From Actinomycetes bacterium (GTDB lineage Bacteria > Actinomycetota > Acidimicrobiia > Acidimicrobiales > RAAP-2), in NCBI GenBank assembly GCA_021820665.1, contig JAKADK010000013.1, positions 1-48,795 of the forward strand: a stretch of DNA of 48,795 nt, read 5' to 3'. Positions 33,045-41,026 of the stretch are shown one piece after another. Made by a program: the position numbers and the translations under genes. Under the pieces are notes generated by a model. It was not told where the DNA came from. It saw only the letters and a list, made by a program, of their open reading frames with translations, and searched no databases. The stretch's first letter is position 1, and each line of letters starts with the position of its first letter.

Positions 33045-33652
33045 TCGGGTCGCTCCGGGGCGTCGTCGTGGACCGGCCGTCAGCCGGTGAGGTGGTGGTC
33101 GAGGTGCACGGCGTGGGCTACCGGGTGTCAGTGACCAGTGGCGCCTTTGCCGCCCTCGAACCTGATGCCCCAACCGGTGACGTCCTGGTCTACGTGCACA
33201 CCCACGTGCGGGAAGATGCCATCGTGCTCTTCGGCTTCCTCGACGCCGATGAGCGTCGGTGCTTCGAGGCGCTCCTCGGGGCCCACGGGGTCGGGCCGTC
33301 CCTCGCCCTTGCCATCCTCTCGTCGCTCTCCCCGGCGGCACTGGCCGCTGCCGTCCTCGACGACGACATCGGCGTGCTCTGCACGGTGCCCGGCGTAGGA
33401 AAGAAGACGGCGGCACGGCTGGCCCTGGAGCTGAAGAACCGGCTCGACGTCCCGCTCCCCGAGGAGCGTGGCCCCGGGGGGGGACTGGGCAGCAGCGCCG
33501 ACCGGAGCGCGCAGGCCGAGGTTCGGGCCGCGCTGGTGGAGCTGGGCTACGGCCCGGAGGAGATCCGCGCCGCCGTCGAGCACCTCCCCGAGGACGGCGC
33601 CGTCGAGGACCTGTTGCGCGCCGCTCTCCGGCAGATGGCCCGGGTGTCGTGA
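33041..33652 (+). CDS. ruvA: Holliday junction branch migration protein RuvA
   Basis: The tetrameric junction-binding subunit of RuvAB, 203 aa. The N-terminal OB fold is [20 protein letters not shown] with [17 protein letters not shown]. Two helix-hairpin-helix motifs follow ([17 protein letters not shown] and [17 protein letters not shown]). The C-terminal domain that contacts RuvB includes [19 protein letters not shown]. The GTG 33041 overlaps the ruvC stop and the TGA overlaps the ruvB GTG, so ruvC, ruvA and ruvB are tightly coupled. Confidence 0.97.
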   Translation: MIGSLRGVVVDRPSAGEVVVEVHGVGYRVSVTSGAFAALEPDAPTGDVLVYVHTHVREDAIVLFGFLDADERRCFEALLGAHGVGPSLALAILSSLSPAALAAAVLDDDIGVLCTVPGVGKKTAARLALELKNRLDVPLPEERGPGGGLGSSADRSAQAEVRAALVELGYGPEEIRAAVEHLPEDGAVEDLLRAALRQMARVS

Positions 33653-34848
33653 CCCCGGGGGCAAGGCGCGAGGTCCTCGGCACCGACCAGGCCGGCACTC
33701 CTGGTCCCGGCGCGACGTCTGCCGCCCCTGACAACGGCGCGATGGCAGGCGGCGTGCCCACGGACGACGCGCCCGTCTCGGGAAGCTTGCAGAAGGGCGC
33801 CGGGGGAGGGAACCGTGCCGGGGCCTGGCAGCCACGGCGCGAGGTCGACCCGGTGGCGTTGGTGGAGGAGGCGGGGGACTCGGGCGACGAGGTGAGCCTG
33901 CGGCCCCGGGCGCTCCAGGAGTTCGTGGGCCAGGGACAGCTCACCGAGCACCTCCAGATCGTCCTGGATGCGGCGCGGCGCCGGAGCCAGCCGGTCGACC
34001 ACGTGCTGTTCGCCGGGCCGCCCGGCCTCGGGAAGACGTCGCTGGCGGGGATCGTGGCGGCGGAGATGGGCGTCGGTCTCCGGATCACCTCAGGGCCGGT
34101 CCTCGTGCGCACCGGCGACCTGGCCGCCCTGCTCACCGACCTCCACGAGGGCGACGTGCTCTTCATTGACGAGATCCACCGGCTGCACCGGGCGGTGGAG
34201 GAGGTGCTCTACCCGGCGATGGAGGACTTCAAGCTGGACATCCTGATCGGGAAGGGCCCGACCGCCCGGAGCATCCGGCTCGACCTCCCCCGCTTCACGC
34301 TGGTCGGCGCCACCACCCGGACGGGGCTCGTGACCGGTCCGCTGCGTGACCGCTTCGGCTTCGTGGGCCGTCTCGACCTCTACGACGTCGACGACCTCCA
34401 CCGGATCGTGGAGCGGTCGGCCGGGATCCTGGGGGTGCCCATCGAGCCCGACGGGGCGCGGCGCATCGCCGAACGGTCGCGGGGCACCCCACGCATCGCC
34501 AACCGCCTGCTGCGCAGGGTGAGGGACTACGTCGAGGTGCGGGCGGAGGGACGGATCACCGGAGCGACGGCTGTGGCGGGGCTCGACGTGTTCGGGGTGG
34601 ACGAGCTCGGTCTCGACAAGGTCGACCGCGCCATCCTCGATGCCCTGTGCCGGCGCTTCTCGGGCCATCCGGTAGGGCTCACCACCTTGGCGCAGTGCAT
34701 CGGCGAGGAGCCCGACACCATCGAGGACGCCTACGAGCCCTACCTTCTCCAGCAGGGGCTCCTGTTGCGGACGCCCCGGGGTCGGGTCGCCTCCGGGCGG
34801 GCCTACCGCCACCTGGGGCTGGCCCCGGCGGACGGGATGCTGCTCTGA
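33649..34848 (+). CDS. ruvB: Holliday junction branch migration helicase RuvB
   Basis: The AAA+ motor of branch migration. Walker [13 protein letters not shown], Walker [11 protein letters not shown], sensor GATTRTGL and the C-terminal winged helix ([32 protein letters not shown]) are intact. The family core begins near residue 65. With the GTG 33649 start (399 aa, 4-bp overlap with ruvA) there is a Gly/Ala/Pro-rich N-terminal extension of about 60 residues. An ATG at 33742 would shorten it. Neither has a strong ribosome binding site, so coupling to ruvA favours the longer form. Confidence 0.95.
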   Translation: MTPGARREVLGTDQAGTPGPGATSAAPDNGAMAGGVPTDDAPVSGSLQKGAGGGNRAGAWQPRREVDPVALVEEAGDSGDEVSLRPRALQEFVGQGQLTEHLQIVLDAARRRSQPVDHVLFAGPPGLGKTSLAGIVAAEMGVGLRITSGPVLVRTGDLAALLTDLHEGDVLFIDEIHRLHRAVEEVLYPAMEDFKLDILIGKGPTARSIRLDLPRFTLVGATTRTGLVTGPLRDRFGFVGRLDLYDVDDLHRIVERSAGILGVPIEPDGARRIAERSRGTPRIANRLLRRVRDYVEVRAEGRITGATAVAGLDVFGVDELGLDKVDRAILDALCRRFSGHPVGLTTLAQCIGEEPDTIEDAYEPYLLQQGLLLRTPRGRVASGRAYRHLGLAPADGMLL

Positions 34849-34915
34849 CCACCGCATCGGGCCGTCGACCGGGCGGTGCCGGCCGGTCTGCCACCATGGA
34901 GCCCGTGCCCGTTGC

Positions 34916-34957
34916 TGGATCATCGGGGGGATCGACTGGATCATCGGGGGGATCGAC
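34916..34957 (+). repeat. 21-bp tandem repeat upstream of queA
   Basis: Two perfect head-to-tail copies of a 21-bp unit beginning TGGATCATCGGGGGG. They lie in the queA frame after an in-frame ATG at 34896, where they would encode a Gly-Ser-Thr repeat, so they are either 5' untranslated or an optional N-terminal extension. Confidence 0.92.
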
Positions 34958-34967
34958 GGAGCCTCAC

Positions 34968-36047
34968 ATGGGGTCAGCCATGGATGCCTACGACTACAGC
35001 CTTCCCACCGAGGCGATCGCCCAGGAGCCGGTCGAGCCGCGGAGCAATGCCCGCCTGCTGGTCTCGGCCGGTGTCGCCGGGGGGTCGACCGTCGTCGATG
35101 CCACCGTTGGCGACCTTCCCCGGTTCTGCTCGGAGGGAGACGTCCTGGTCGTGAACGAGACCCGGGTGATGGCGGCCCGCCTCGTCCTGGCCAAGGTGAC
35201 CGGCGGTGCGGCCGAGGTGCTCCTCCTGGAGCCCGGTCGGGAAGGGCCGGGTGCTGTCCTCGACGGCGTGCCGCTGGTGTGGGAGGCCCTGGTGCGGCCC
35301 GGGCGCCGGCTCCCCCCCGGGACCCGCCTGGGCCTGCCCGAGGATCCGGGCCGGCCGGTCGTCGAAGTGGGTGCACCCGTGGGGGGGCACCACGACGGCA
35401 GGCGGCTGGTCCGGCTGGTCGACCCCGGTGTCGTGGAGCGGGCCGGGTCGGTGCCGCTGCCCCCGTACGTCCACCGGGCGCTCGCGGACGAGGAGCGCTA
35501 CCAGACGGTGTTCGCCGCCGACACCCCGCTCGATCGATCCTCGGTGGCGGCCCCGACTGCCGGCCTCCACCTCACGACCGCGGTGCTCGATGCCTGCCGG
35601 CAGCGCGGGGTGAGCGTGGCCACCGTCGATCTGTCGATCGGGATCGGGACGTTCCGGCCCGTCACCGCCGCCCGTCCCGAGGACCACGTCATGCACGAGG
35701 AGCGCTACCGCGTCCCGGCCGAGACGATGGAGGCCTGCGCCTCTGCCGGTCGGGTGGTGGCGGTGGGCACCACGGTGGTGCGGGCCCTCGAGTCGGCAGC
35801 GGCGACGGGGGCGCTCTCGGGTCGGACGGACCTGTTCATCCACGGGGACTACCCGTTCCGGTTGGTAGACGTCGTGCTGACCAACTTCCACCTGCCCCGC
35901 TCCAGCCTCCTCCTCCTCGTCGAGGCGTTCTACGGTCCGGGATGGCGGGACCTCTACCGCCATGCCCTGGCGTCGGGGTACCGGTTCCTCTCGTTCGGCG
36001 ACGCCATGCTGCTCGAACGGCGGGCACCAGGGCGAGGGCATCGATGA
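34968..36047 (+). CDS. queA: S-adenosylmethionine:tRNA ribosyltransferase-isomerase QueA
   Basis: Converts preQ1 in tRNA to epoxyqueuosine using the ribosyl part of S-adenosylmethionine. Typical blocks are YDYSLPTEAIAQEP at the start, GDVLVVNETRVMAARL, AAPTAGLHLT, IGIGTFRPV, GTTVVRALE and TNFHLPRSSLLLLVEAF. ATG 34968 (359 aa) has GGAG 6 nt upstream and is preferred. ATG 34980 fits the usual family N-terminus, and an upstream ATG 34896 would add a repeat-encoded Gly/Ser/Thr tail. It overlaps tgt by 4 bp (ATGA), giving a two-gene queuosine unit. Confidence 0.95.
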   Translation: MGSAMDAYDYSLPTEAIAQEPVEPRSNARLLVSAGVAGGSTVVDATVGDLPRFCSEGDVLVVNETRVMAARLVLAKVTGGAAEVLLLEPGREGPGAVLDGVPLVWEALVRPGRRLPPGTRLGLPEDPGRPVVEVGAPVGGHHDGRRLVRLVDPGVVERAGSVPLPPYVHRALADEERYQTVFAADTPLDRSSVAAPTAGLHLTTAVLDACRQRGVSVATVDLSIGIGTFRPVTAARPEDHVMHEERYRVPAETMEACASAGRVVAVGTTVVRALESAAATGALSGRTDLFIHGDYPFRLVDVVLTNFHLPRSSLLLLVEAFYGPGWRDLYRHALASGYRFLSFGDAMLLERRAPGRGHR

Positions 36048-37156
36048 CGCTGGACGTGACGCTCACGGCCCGGTCCGGGGCGGCCCGGGCCGGCACGGTG
36101 GCGACGGCCCGTGGTGCCTACCGGATCCCGGCGTTCATGCCCGTGGGCACCCGTGGCGCGGTGAAGTCGCTCGACGCCGCCGATCTCGACACGCTGGCGC
36201 CCGAACTGGTCCTGGCGAACACCTACCACCTCCTCCTGCGGCCAGGGGCCGAGGTGGTGGCCGCCCTGGGGGGGATCCATCGCTTCACCGGGTGGGGTGG
36301 TCATACCCTGACCGACTCGGGTGGCTACCAGGTCCACTCGCTCCGCCCCTCGGTCGACGACGGCGGCGTGACGTTCGTCTCGGTCTACGACGGGCGGTCC
36401 GTGCGCCTGACGCCGGAGCGCGCCGTCGAGGTCCAGGGGTTGATCGGGGCGGACATCCAGATGGTCCTCGACGTCTGCACCACGCTCCCGGCCAGCACCG
36501 AGACGATCCGCCTGGCGGTCGATCGGACGGCGTCCTGGGCCCAGCGGGCGGCGGTCCGCCACGCCGCCATCGAGGCCCGACCGGAGGGCCAGGCCCTCTT
36601 TGGGATCGTCCAGGGCGGGACGGATCCGGTCCTGCGCAAGGAGAGCGCCGAGCGGACGGTGGCCATCGGGTTCGACGGGTACGCCATCGGTGGCCTCTCG
36701 GTGGGGGAGACCCGGGAGGTCATGCTGGAGACCGTGGCAGCGACGGTGCCACTGTTGCCCGAGGACCGGCCGCGGTACCTGATGGGGGTCGGAGACCCCG
36801 TCGGCCTGGTGGAGGCGATCGCGCTCGGGGTCGACCAGTTCGACTGCGTCGGACCCACCCGAATGGCCCGCCACGGGAGCGTGCTCACGACACACGGCCG
36901 CCTCGTGGTCCGCAACGCCGTCCACCGGACCGACGACGGGCCGCTCGACACCGACTGTCCGTGCGCCACCTGCGCCCGGTACAGCCGCGGCTACCTCCGC
37001 CACCTGCTCACGGTGCACGAACCGACCGCCTGGCGGCTCCTGTCGGTCCATAACCTCACCTACACCATCGACCTGGTGCGGGGAGCGGGCCGGGCCATCG
37101 CCGAGGGATGCTTCGAGCACTACCGACAGGGAGTTCGCTCCGTCTGGGGAGCCTGA
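36044..37156 (+). CDS. tgt: Queuine/preQ1 tRNA-guanine transglycosylase
   Basis: Exchanges guanine 34 of target tRNAs for the queuosine precursor. The 370-aa protein has the catalytic acid in LTDSGGYQ and the nucleophile Asp in FDCVGPTRMARHG, where the family more often has FDCVLPTR. The zinc ligands are in CPCATCARYSRGYLRHL plus a following His. VGTRGAVKSL, IVQGGTD and GYAIGGLSVGE complete the fold. Synthesis genes for preQ0/preQ1 (queC, queD, queE, queF) are not in the window. The tgt stop is followed by about 90 bp containing the likely yajC promoter. Confidence 0.96.
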   Translation: MTLDVTLTARSGAARAGTVATARGAYRIPAFMPVGTRGAVKSLDAADLDTLAPELVLANTYHLLLRPGAEVVAALGGIHRFTGWGGHTLTDSGGYQVHSLRPSVDDGGVTFVSVYDGRSVRLTPERAVEVQGLIGADIQMVLDVCTTLPASTETIRLAVDRTASWAQRAAVRHAAIEARPEGQALFGIVQGGTDPVLRKESAERTVAIGFDGYAIGGLSVGETREVMLETVAATVPLLPEDRPRYLMGVGDPVGLVEAIALGVDQFDCVGPTRMARHGSVLTTHGRLVVRNAVHRTDDGPLDTDCPCATCARYSRGYLRHLLTVHEPTAWRLLSVHNLTYTIDLVRGAGRAIAEGCFEHYRQGVRSVWGA

Positions 37157-37202
37157 CGACGCACCACCGCCGAGGTGCCGGGGACTGGGGTCCAGGCTGG
37201 GC

Positions 37203-37208
37203 TAGTGT
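37203..37208 (+). promoter_or_regulatory. Possible -10 element of the yajC-secD-secF operon
   Basis: TAGTGT in the 93-bp space between tgt and yajC. GGGGAC lies 17 bp upstream as a weak -35. The start would fall near 37215, leaving a leader of about 35 nt. Confidence 0.35.
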
Positions 37209-37249
37209 CTGTGCGCTGTGCCCACCCCCACCACGCGTTCCGAGGTTCC

Positions 37250-37876
37250 ATGACCCTGCCTGCCCTGATCGTACCGACGCTCCTCGGGGCGACAGCGAAG
37301 ACGTCCTCGGGCTCTTCGGAGTTCCTGTTGCTTGCCATCATCGCCGTGGCGTTCTACCTGATCGCCATCAGACCGCAACGGCAGCGGGCGAAGAAGCAGC
37401 GGGCGCTCGTCAGCCAGTTCGAGGTGGGTCAGGAGGTGCTGACCGCCGGTGGCCTCGTGGGCCGCATCATCGAGATCGACGGCGACCGGATGACGCTGGA
37501 GACGAGCGTCGGGGCGTCGTTCGTGGTGCTCCGTTCCTACGTGATCCGCCGGCTGGACGCGGATCCGGCCGCGACCGGGTCGGGGGCGGACGCCAGCACC
37601 GACGAGGACGGCTCGGGCGAGCACGGCGGAGGCTACGCCATCGGGGGTGCCGCGATCGGAGGGCGGGCGCGTCGCGGCGGCGCCACCCGCCGCGACGAGG
37701 TCGACACCGACGAGGACGGAGAGGACGAGGACGGCGAGGACGAGCATGGAGAGGACGGCGAGGATGGAGAGGATGGCGAGGACGACGTCGGGACCGGGGG
37801 GATCGACGCCGAGGACGGCGAGGACGACGGGGAGGAGGCCGACGACCCCGGGCAACCCGGCCACGTGAACGGATGA
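37250..37876 (+). CDS. yajC: Preprotein translocase subunit YajC with long acidic tail
   Basis: Small membrane partner of SecDF. The core fits YajC: a membrane segment at about residues 26-42 (FLLLAIIAVAFYLIAIRP), the following QRQRAKKQRALVSQFEVGQE, and VLTAGGLVGRIIEIDGDRMT. The family normally ends near 100-120 residues, but this protein has 208. Residues 149-205 are an almost pure Asp/Glu/Gly repeat encoded by GAGGACGG-like units. ATG 37250 is taken as the start; GTG 37211 in the same frame would lie upstream of the likely transcription start. The stop overlaps the secD ATG by 4 bp. Confidence 0.92.
   Translation: MTLPALIVPTLLGATAKTSSGSSEFLLLAIIAVAFYLIAIRPQRQRAKKQRALVSQFEVGQEVLTAGGLVGRIIEIDGDRMTLETSVGASFVVLRSYVIRRLDADPAATGSGADASTDEDGSGEHGGGYAIGGAAIGGRARRGGATRRDEVDTDEDGEDEDGEDEHGEDGEDGEDGEDDVGTGGIDAEDGEDDGEEADDPGQPGHVNG
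37694..37850 (+). repeat. GAGGACGG-type coding repeat in yajC
   Basis: Short imperfect units of GAGGACGGC/GAGGATGGA repeat through this stretch and encode the acidic Asp-Glu-Gly tail of YajC. The exact borders are diffuse. Confidence 0.8.
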
Positions 37877-39408
37877 AGAAGCGCCCACTTTGGATCAGCC
37901 TGTTCGTCGTGGTCGCCCTGGCGGCGGTGGGCCTGGGCGCGACGCTCGGCGCCGGGTGGTCCCCGAAGCTGGGCCTCGACCTCGACGGCGGCCTGTCGGT
38001 CGTCTACCAGACTGCCCACCCGGTCTCCTCGTCCGATCTGTCGACGGTGGCGAACATCCTGAACAGCCGGGTGGACGCGGAGGGGGCGAGCGGCGCCACC
38101 GTCGCGACCCAGGGGAAGAACCAGATCGCGGTGTCCATTCCCGGGGTGAAGAACACCCAGCAGATCCTGAACACCCTGGGTCAGACGGCCCAGCTCTTCT
38201 TCCGCCCGGCCATCTGCGTGGTCCCGCCCTACTCGCCGAAGAAGGGGTCGAAGCCACCCCCGCCGTCGGCGCCCCTCCCGGCCTGCTCGTCGACCGCATT
38301 GCTCACCGCCTCGAACATCGCCCCGACCGCATCGAACACGAACGGGAACCTGGCGTCCCTGGAACAGGCGTCACTGTCGGCCAACGCCGTCTTCGCCAAC
38401 TACCCGTCGACGCCTCCCTCGAAGGACCGGCAGCACGCCACGGTCCTGTTGCCGGACGCCGCCTCCAGCGGCGGGGGGGCACTGCGCTACGTGCTCGGTC
38501 CTGCCACGGTCACCGGGACGGCAGTGAAGTCGGCCTCGGCCCAGTTGACCAGCGGCCAGTGGGACGTCGTGGCCAATCTCACCGGTCCGGGGGCCACGGC
38601 GTGGAACACGCTGGCCGCCCAGCAGTTCCACGCCATCATCGGCGTCGACCTGGACGGTCAGGTGATCTCGGCGCCGATCACCCTCCCGTCCGCCGCCAGC
38701 TTCCAGTCCTTCGGCAACACCGTCGAGATCAGTGGGAACTTCACCGCGACCCAGGCCAAGACACTCGCCACCGACCTCAACTACGGCGCCCTGCCGGTGC
38801 GCCTCGACCGGATCAACGTCCAGACGGTGTCCCCGACGCTCGGGAAGTCCTCACTTGACGCCGGGCTGCTGTCAGGCGTCGCCGGCCTCTTGCTCGTGAT
38901 GGTCTACATGATCTTCTACTACCGGCTGCTCGGCGTCGTGGTGGTGGCCGGCCTGGTGGTGAGCGGCTCCCTGCTGTGGGCGATCATCTCGCTCATGGGC
39001 CAGGGGCTCTCCACGACCATCGACCTGGCGGGGATCATCGGGCTCATCGTCTCGGTCGGGATCACCGTCGACTCCTACATCGTCTACTTCGAACGGTTGA
39101 AAGACGAGGCCCGGGCAGGGCGCACGGTGCGGTCCAGCGTTGACAAGGGCTTTGCCCGCGCCTTTCGGACCGTGCTCGCCGCCGATGCCGTGTCGTTCCT
39201 CGGCGCCGCCATCCTCTACCTGGTCTCCATCGGCCCCGTACGGGGGTTCGCCCTGTTCCTCGGCCTGTCCACGATCCTCGACGTGTTCGTCACCTACTTC
39301 TTCACCCGTCCGTTCGTGATCCTCCTCGGACGCAGCGCGGCGGCCACGGGTGCCCGGTACCTGGGTGTGGCCCGAGGCCTGGGCATGGCCAGCGAGGGGG
39401 CGAAGTGA
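37873..39408 (+). CDS. secD: Protein translocase subunit SecD
   Basis: Proton-driven membrane subunit that helps pull exported proteins through SecYEG. The 511-aa protein begins with a membrane segment (LWISLFVVVALAAVGLGATL) and LGLDLDGGLSVVYQT, followed by the periplasmic P1 domain. That domain contains a Lys/Pro-rich loop (KKGSKPPPPSAP at about residue 121). Five C-terminal membrane segments end the protein, with the conserved GIIGLIVSVGITVDSYIVYF and KGFARAFRTVLAAD. ATG 37873 overlaps the yajC stop, and the stop overlaps the secF GTG. Confidence 0.96.
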   Translation: MKKRPLWISLFVVVALAAVGLGATLGAGWSPKLGLDLDGGLSVVYQTAHPVSSSDLSTVANILNSRVDAEGASGATVATQGKNQIAVSIPGVKNTQQILNTLGQTAQLFFRPAICVVPPYSPKKGSKPPPPSAPLPACSSTALLTASNIAPTASNTNGNLASLEQASLSANAVFANYPSTPPSKDRQHATVLLPDAASSGGGALRYVLGPATVTGTAVKSASAQLTSGQWDVVANLTGPGATAWNTLAAQQFHAIIGVDLDGQVISAPITLPSAASFQSFGNTVEISGNFTATQAKTLATDLNYGALPVRLDRINVQTVSPTLGKSSLDAGLLSGVAGLLLVMVYMIFYYRLLGVVVVAGLVVSGSLLWAIISLMGQGLSTTIDLAGIIGLIVSVGITVDSYIVYFERLKDEARAGRTVRSSVDKGFARAFRTVLAADAVSFLGAAILYLVSIGPVRGFALFLGLSTILDVFVTYFFTRPFVILLGRSAAATGARYLGVARGLGMASEGAK

Positions 39409-40979
39409 GCGCGGCGAAACGGCCGGGGGACCGGGCCGGGGACGGCCGTCACAGGGACAACACGGAAGGCGGCGACGTGACGATGGACAGCGGCGGCAGG
39501 GACGTGGACAAGGAGCGATCCGGCGCCGAGCCCGCCGGTGGCGCCCGGGTGGACAACGGGTCGGGACCGGTCGTCGGCTCCGAGCGGGAGGGCAAGGACA
39601 GCCCGGGCGACGGCTCGGCTCACGTCGCTCGCCCCGCCCACGGTCCCCGTTCCTTCTCCCGCCTGTACGCCGGCAACACCTCGTTCTCGTTCATCGCCAA
39701 CCGGAAGTGGTGGTTCGCCCTCTCGTCGGTGATCATCCTGGCCGGCCTCGTTTCCCTCGGGACGCGGGGGCTCAACCTGGGAATCAACTTCAAGGGCGGC
39801 CAGTCCTGGTCGGTGCAGACGAACAGGCTGACGGTGGCGGAGGCCACCTCGGTCGTCCGTCGTCTGGGCGTCGGCGAGACGACCGTGGTCGTCCTCACCA
39901 ACCAGCTCACCCACCAGAAGACCATCGAGGTGCAGGCCGACCTGAACAACCGGTCGACGGCGGCCCGACTGGCCATCGAGCCCAAGGTCACCGACGCGCT
40001 GGCCGCCGCCGCCGGGGTCTCACCGACCAAGGTCTCCTTCGACGACGTAGGCCCGACCTGGGGCGGTGAGGTGACCAACAAGGCCATCCTTGCCCTCATC
40101 ATCTTTTTCATCGCCGTCGTCGTCTACATCTCGTTCCGGTTCGAGTTCAAGATGGCCATCGCCGCCCTCGTGGCCGTGATCCACGACCTGCTCGTCACCG
40201 TCGGCGTGTACTCCCTGGCTGGCTTCCAGGTCACCCCGGACACGGCCATCGCCGTCCTGACCGTGCTCGGCTACTCGCTCTACGACACCGTCGTCGTCTT
40301 CGACCGGATCGGCGAGAACGCCAAGGGCCTCGGCGCGTCGGGTAGGGTCACCTACTCCGAGACCGTCGACCTGTCGATGAACCAGACACTGGCCCGGTCG
40401 ATCAACACGTCGCTGGTCGCCATCATCCCCGTCCTCTCCGTGCTGGTGGTGGGGGCCTTGCTGCTCGGCGCCACCACGCTGGAGAACTTCGGCCTGGCTC
40501 TCGTCATCGGGCTCACCAGTGGGGCCTACTCGTCGATCTTCATCGCGTCGCCCCTGCTCGCCATGATGAAGGAGCGTGAACCGCGCTACCGGACCATCCG
40601 GCAGCGCCTGGAGACCCGGGGTGACCGGATGGGGATCCTCACGCCGGCGGCGGCGGCCGCCATGGCGGGAGCGGCCGCCGGTGGCGGAGTGACCCGGGTC
40701 GCGGGCGGGCGGGCGAGATCCGCCGCCGGCACCCTCCGTCCCGGCGCTGCCCGTCCGGAGAGCGGCGCTGCGGGCTCCGCTGCGGGCTCCAGTGGCGGTG
40801 TGGCGGTGCGGGCCAGGCCGGCGGCAGAGGATCTCGGCGCTGACGTCCCCGCTCCCGACACCGCAGTGTCGGGTGGGGCATCCAGGCGGCCGCAAAACGG
40901 TGCTCGGGCGGCGGGACCCCGGCCCGCCCCGCGTCCCCGAAAGGGGAAAGGGAAGGGGTCGAAGGGGCGGCGCCGCTGA
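39405..40979 (+). CDS. secF: Protein translocase subunit SecF with hydrophilic N- and C-terminal extensions
   Basis: The SecD partner. The core at about residues 85-400 has a first membrane helix, GINFKGGQSWSVQT, and the conserved AVLTVLGYSLYDTVVVFDRIGEN with LARSINTSL in the C-terminal membrane block. Before the core is a hydrophilic segment of about 80 residues rich in Asp, Gly and Arg. After it comes a tail of about 115 residues rich in Ala, Gly, Pro and Arg that ends in a Lys/Arg/Gly cluster (RKGKGKGSKGRRR). SecF is normally near 300-400 aa; this one is 524. GTG 39405 overlaps the secD stop; ATG 39483 is an in-frame alternative. Confidence 0.94.
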   Translation: MSAAKRPGDRAGDGRHRDNTEGGDVTMDSGGRDVDKERSGAEPAGGARVDNGSGPVVGSEREGKDSPGDGSAHVARPAHGPRSFSRLYAGNTSFSFIANRKWWFALSSVIILAGLVSLGTRGLNLGINFKGGQSWSVQTNRLTVAEATSVVRRLGVGETTVVVLTNQLTHQKTIEVQADLNNRSTAARLAIEPKVTDALAAAAGVSPTKVSFDDVGPTWGGEVTNKAILALIIFFIAVVVYISFRFEFKMAIAALVAVIHDLLVTVGVYSLAGFQVTPDTAIAVLTVLGYSLYDTVVVFDRIGENAKGLGASGRVTYSETVDLSMNQTLARSINTSLVAIIPVLSVLVVGALLLGATTLENFGLALVIGLTSGAYSSIFIASPLLAMMKEREPRYRTIRQRLETRGDRMGILTPAAAAAMAGAAAGGGVTRVAGGRARSAAGTLRPGAARPESGAAGSAAGSSGGVAVRARPAAEDLGADVPAPDTAVSGGASRRPQNGARAAGPRPAPRPRKGKGKGSKGRRR

Positions 40980-41014
40980 CGCCGGTCGTGGCGCCGGGGA
41001 CCAGCTTCGGGAGG

Positions 41015-41020
41015 TACCGT
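41015..41020 (+). promoter_or_regulatory. Probable -10 element of rel
   Basis: TACCGT ends 6 nt before ATG 41027. The AGAGGG between is too close to serve as a ribosome binding site, so the rel transcript is probably leaderless. Confidence 0.45.
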
Positions 41021-41026
41021 AGAGGG

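Noticed and set aside
34916-34957. Attachment site or insertion-sequence target duplication
   Set aside because: The copies are head to tail with no integrase, transposase or foreign DNA nearby.
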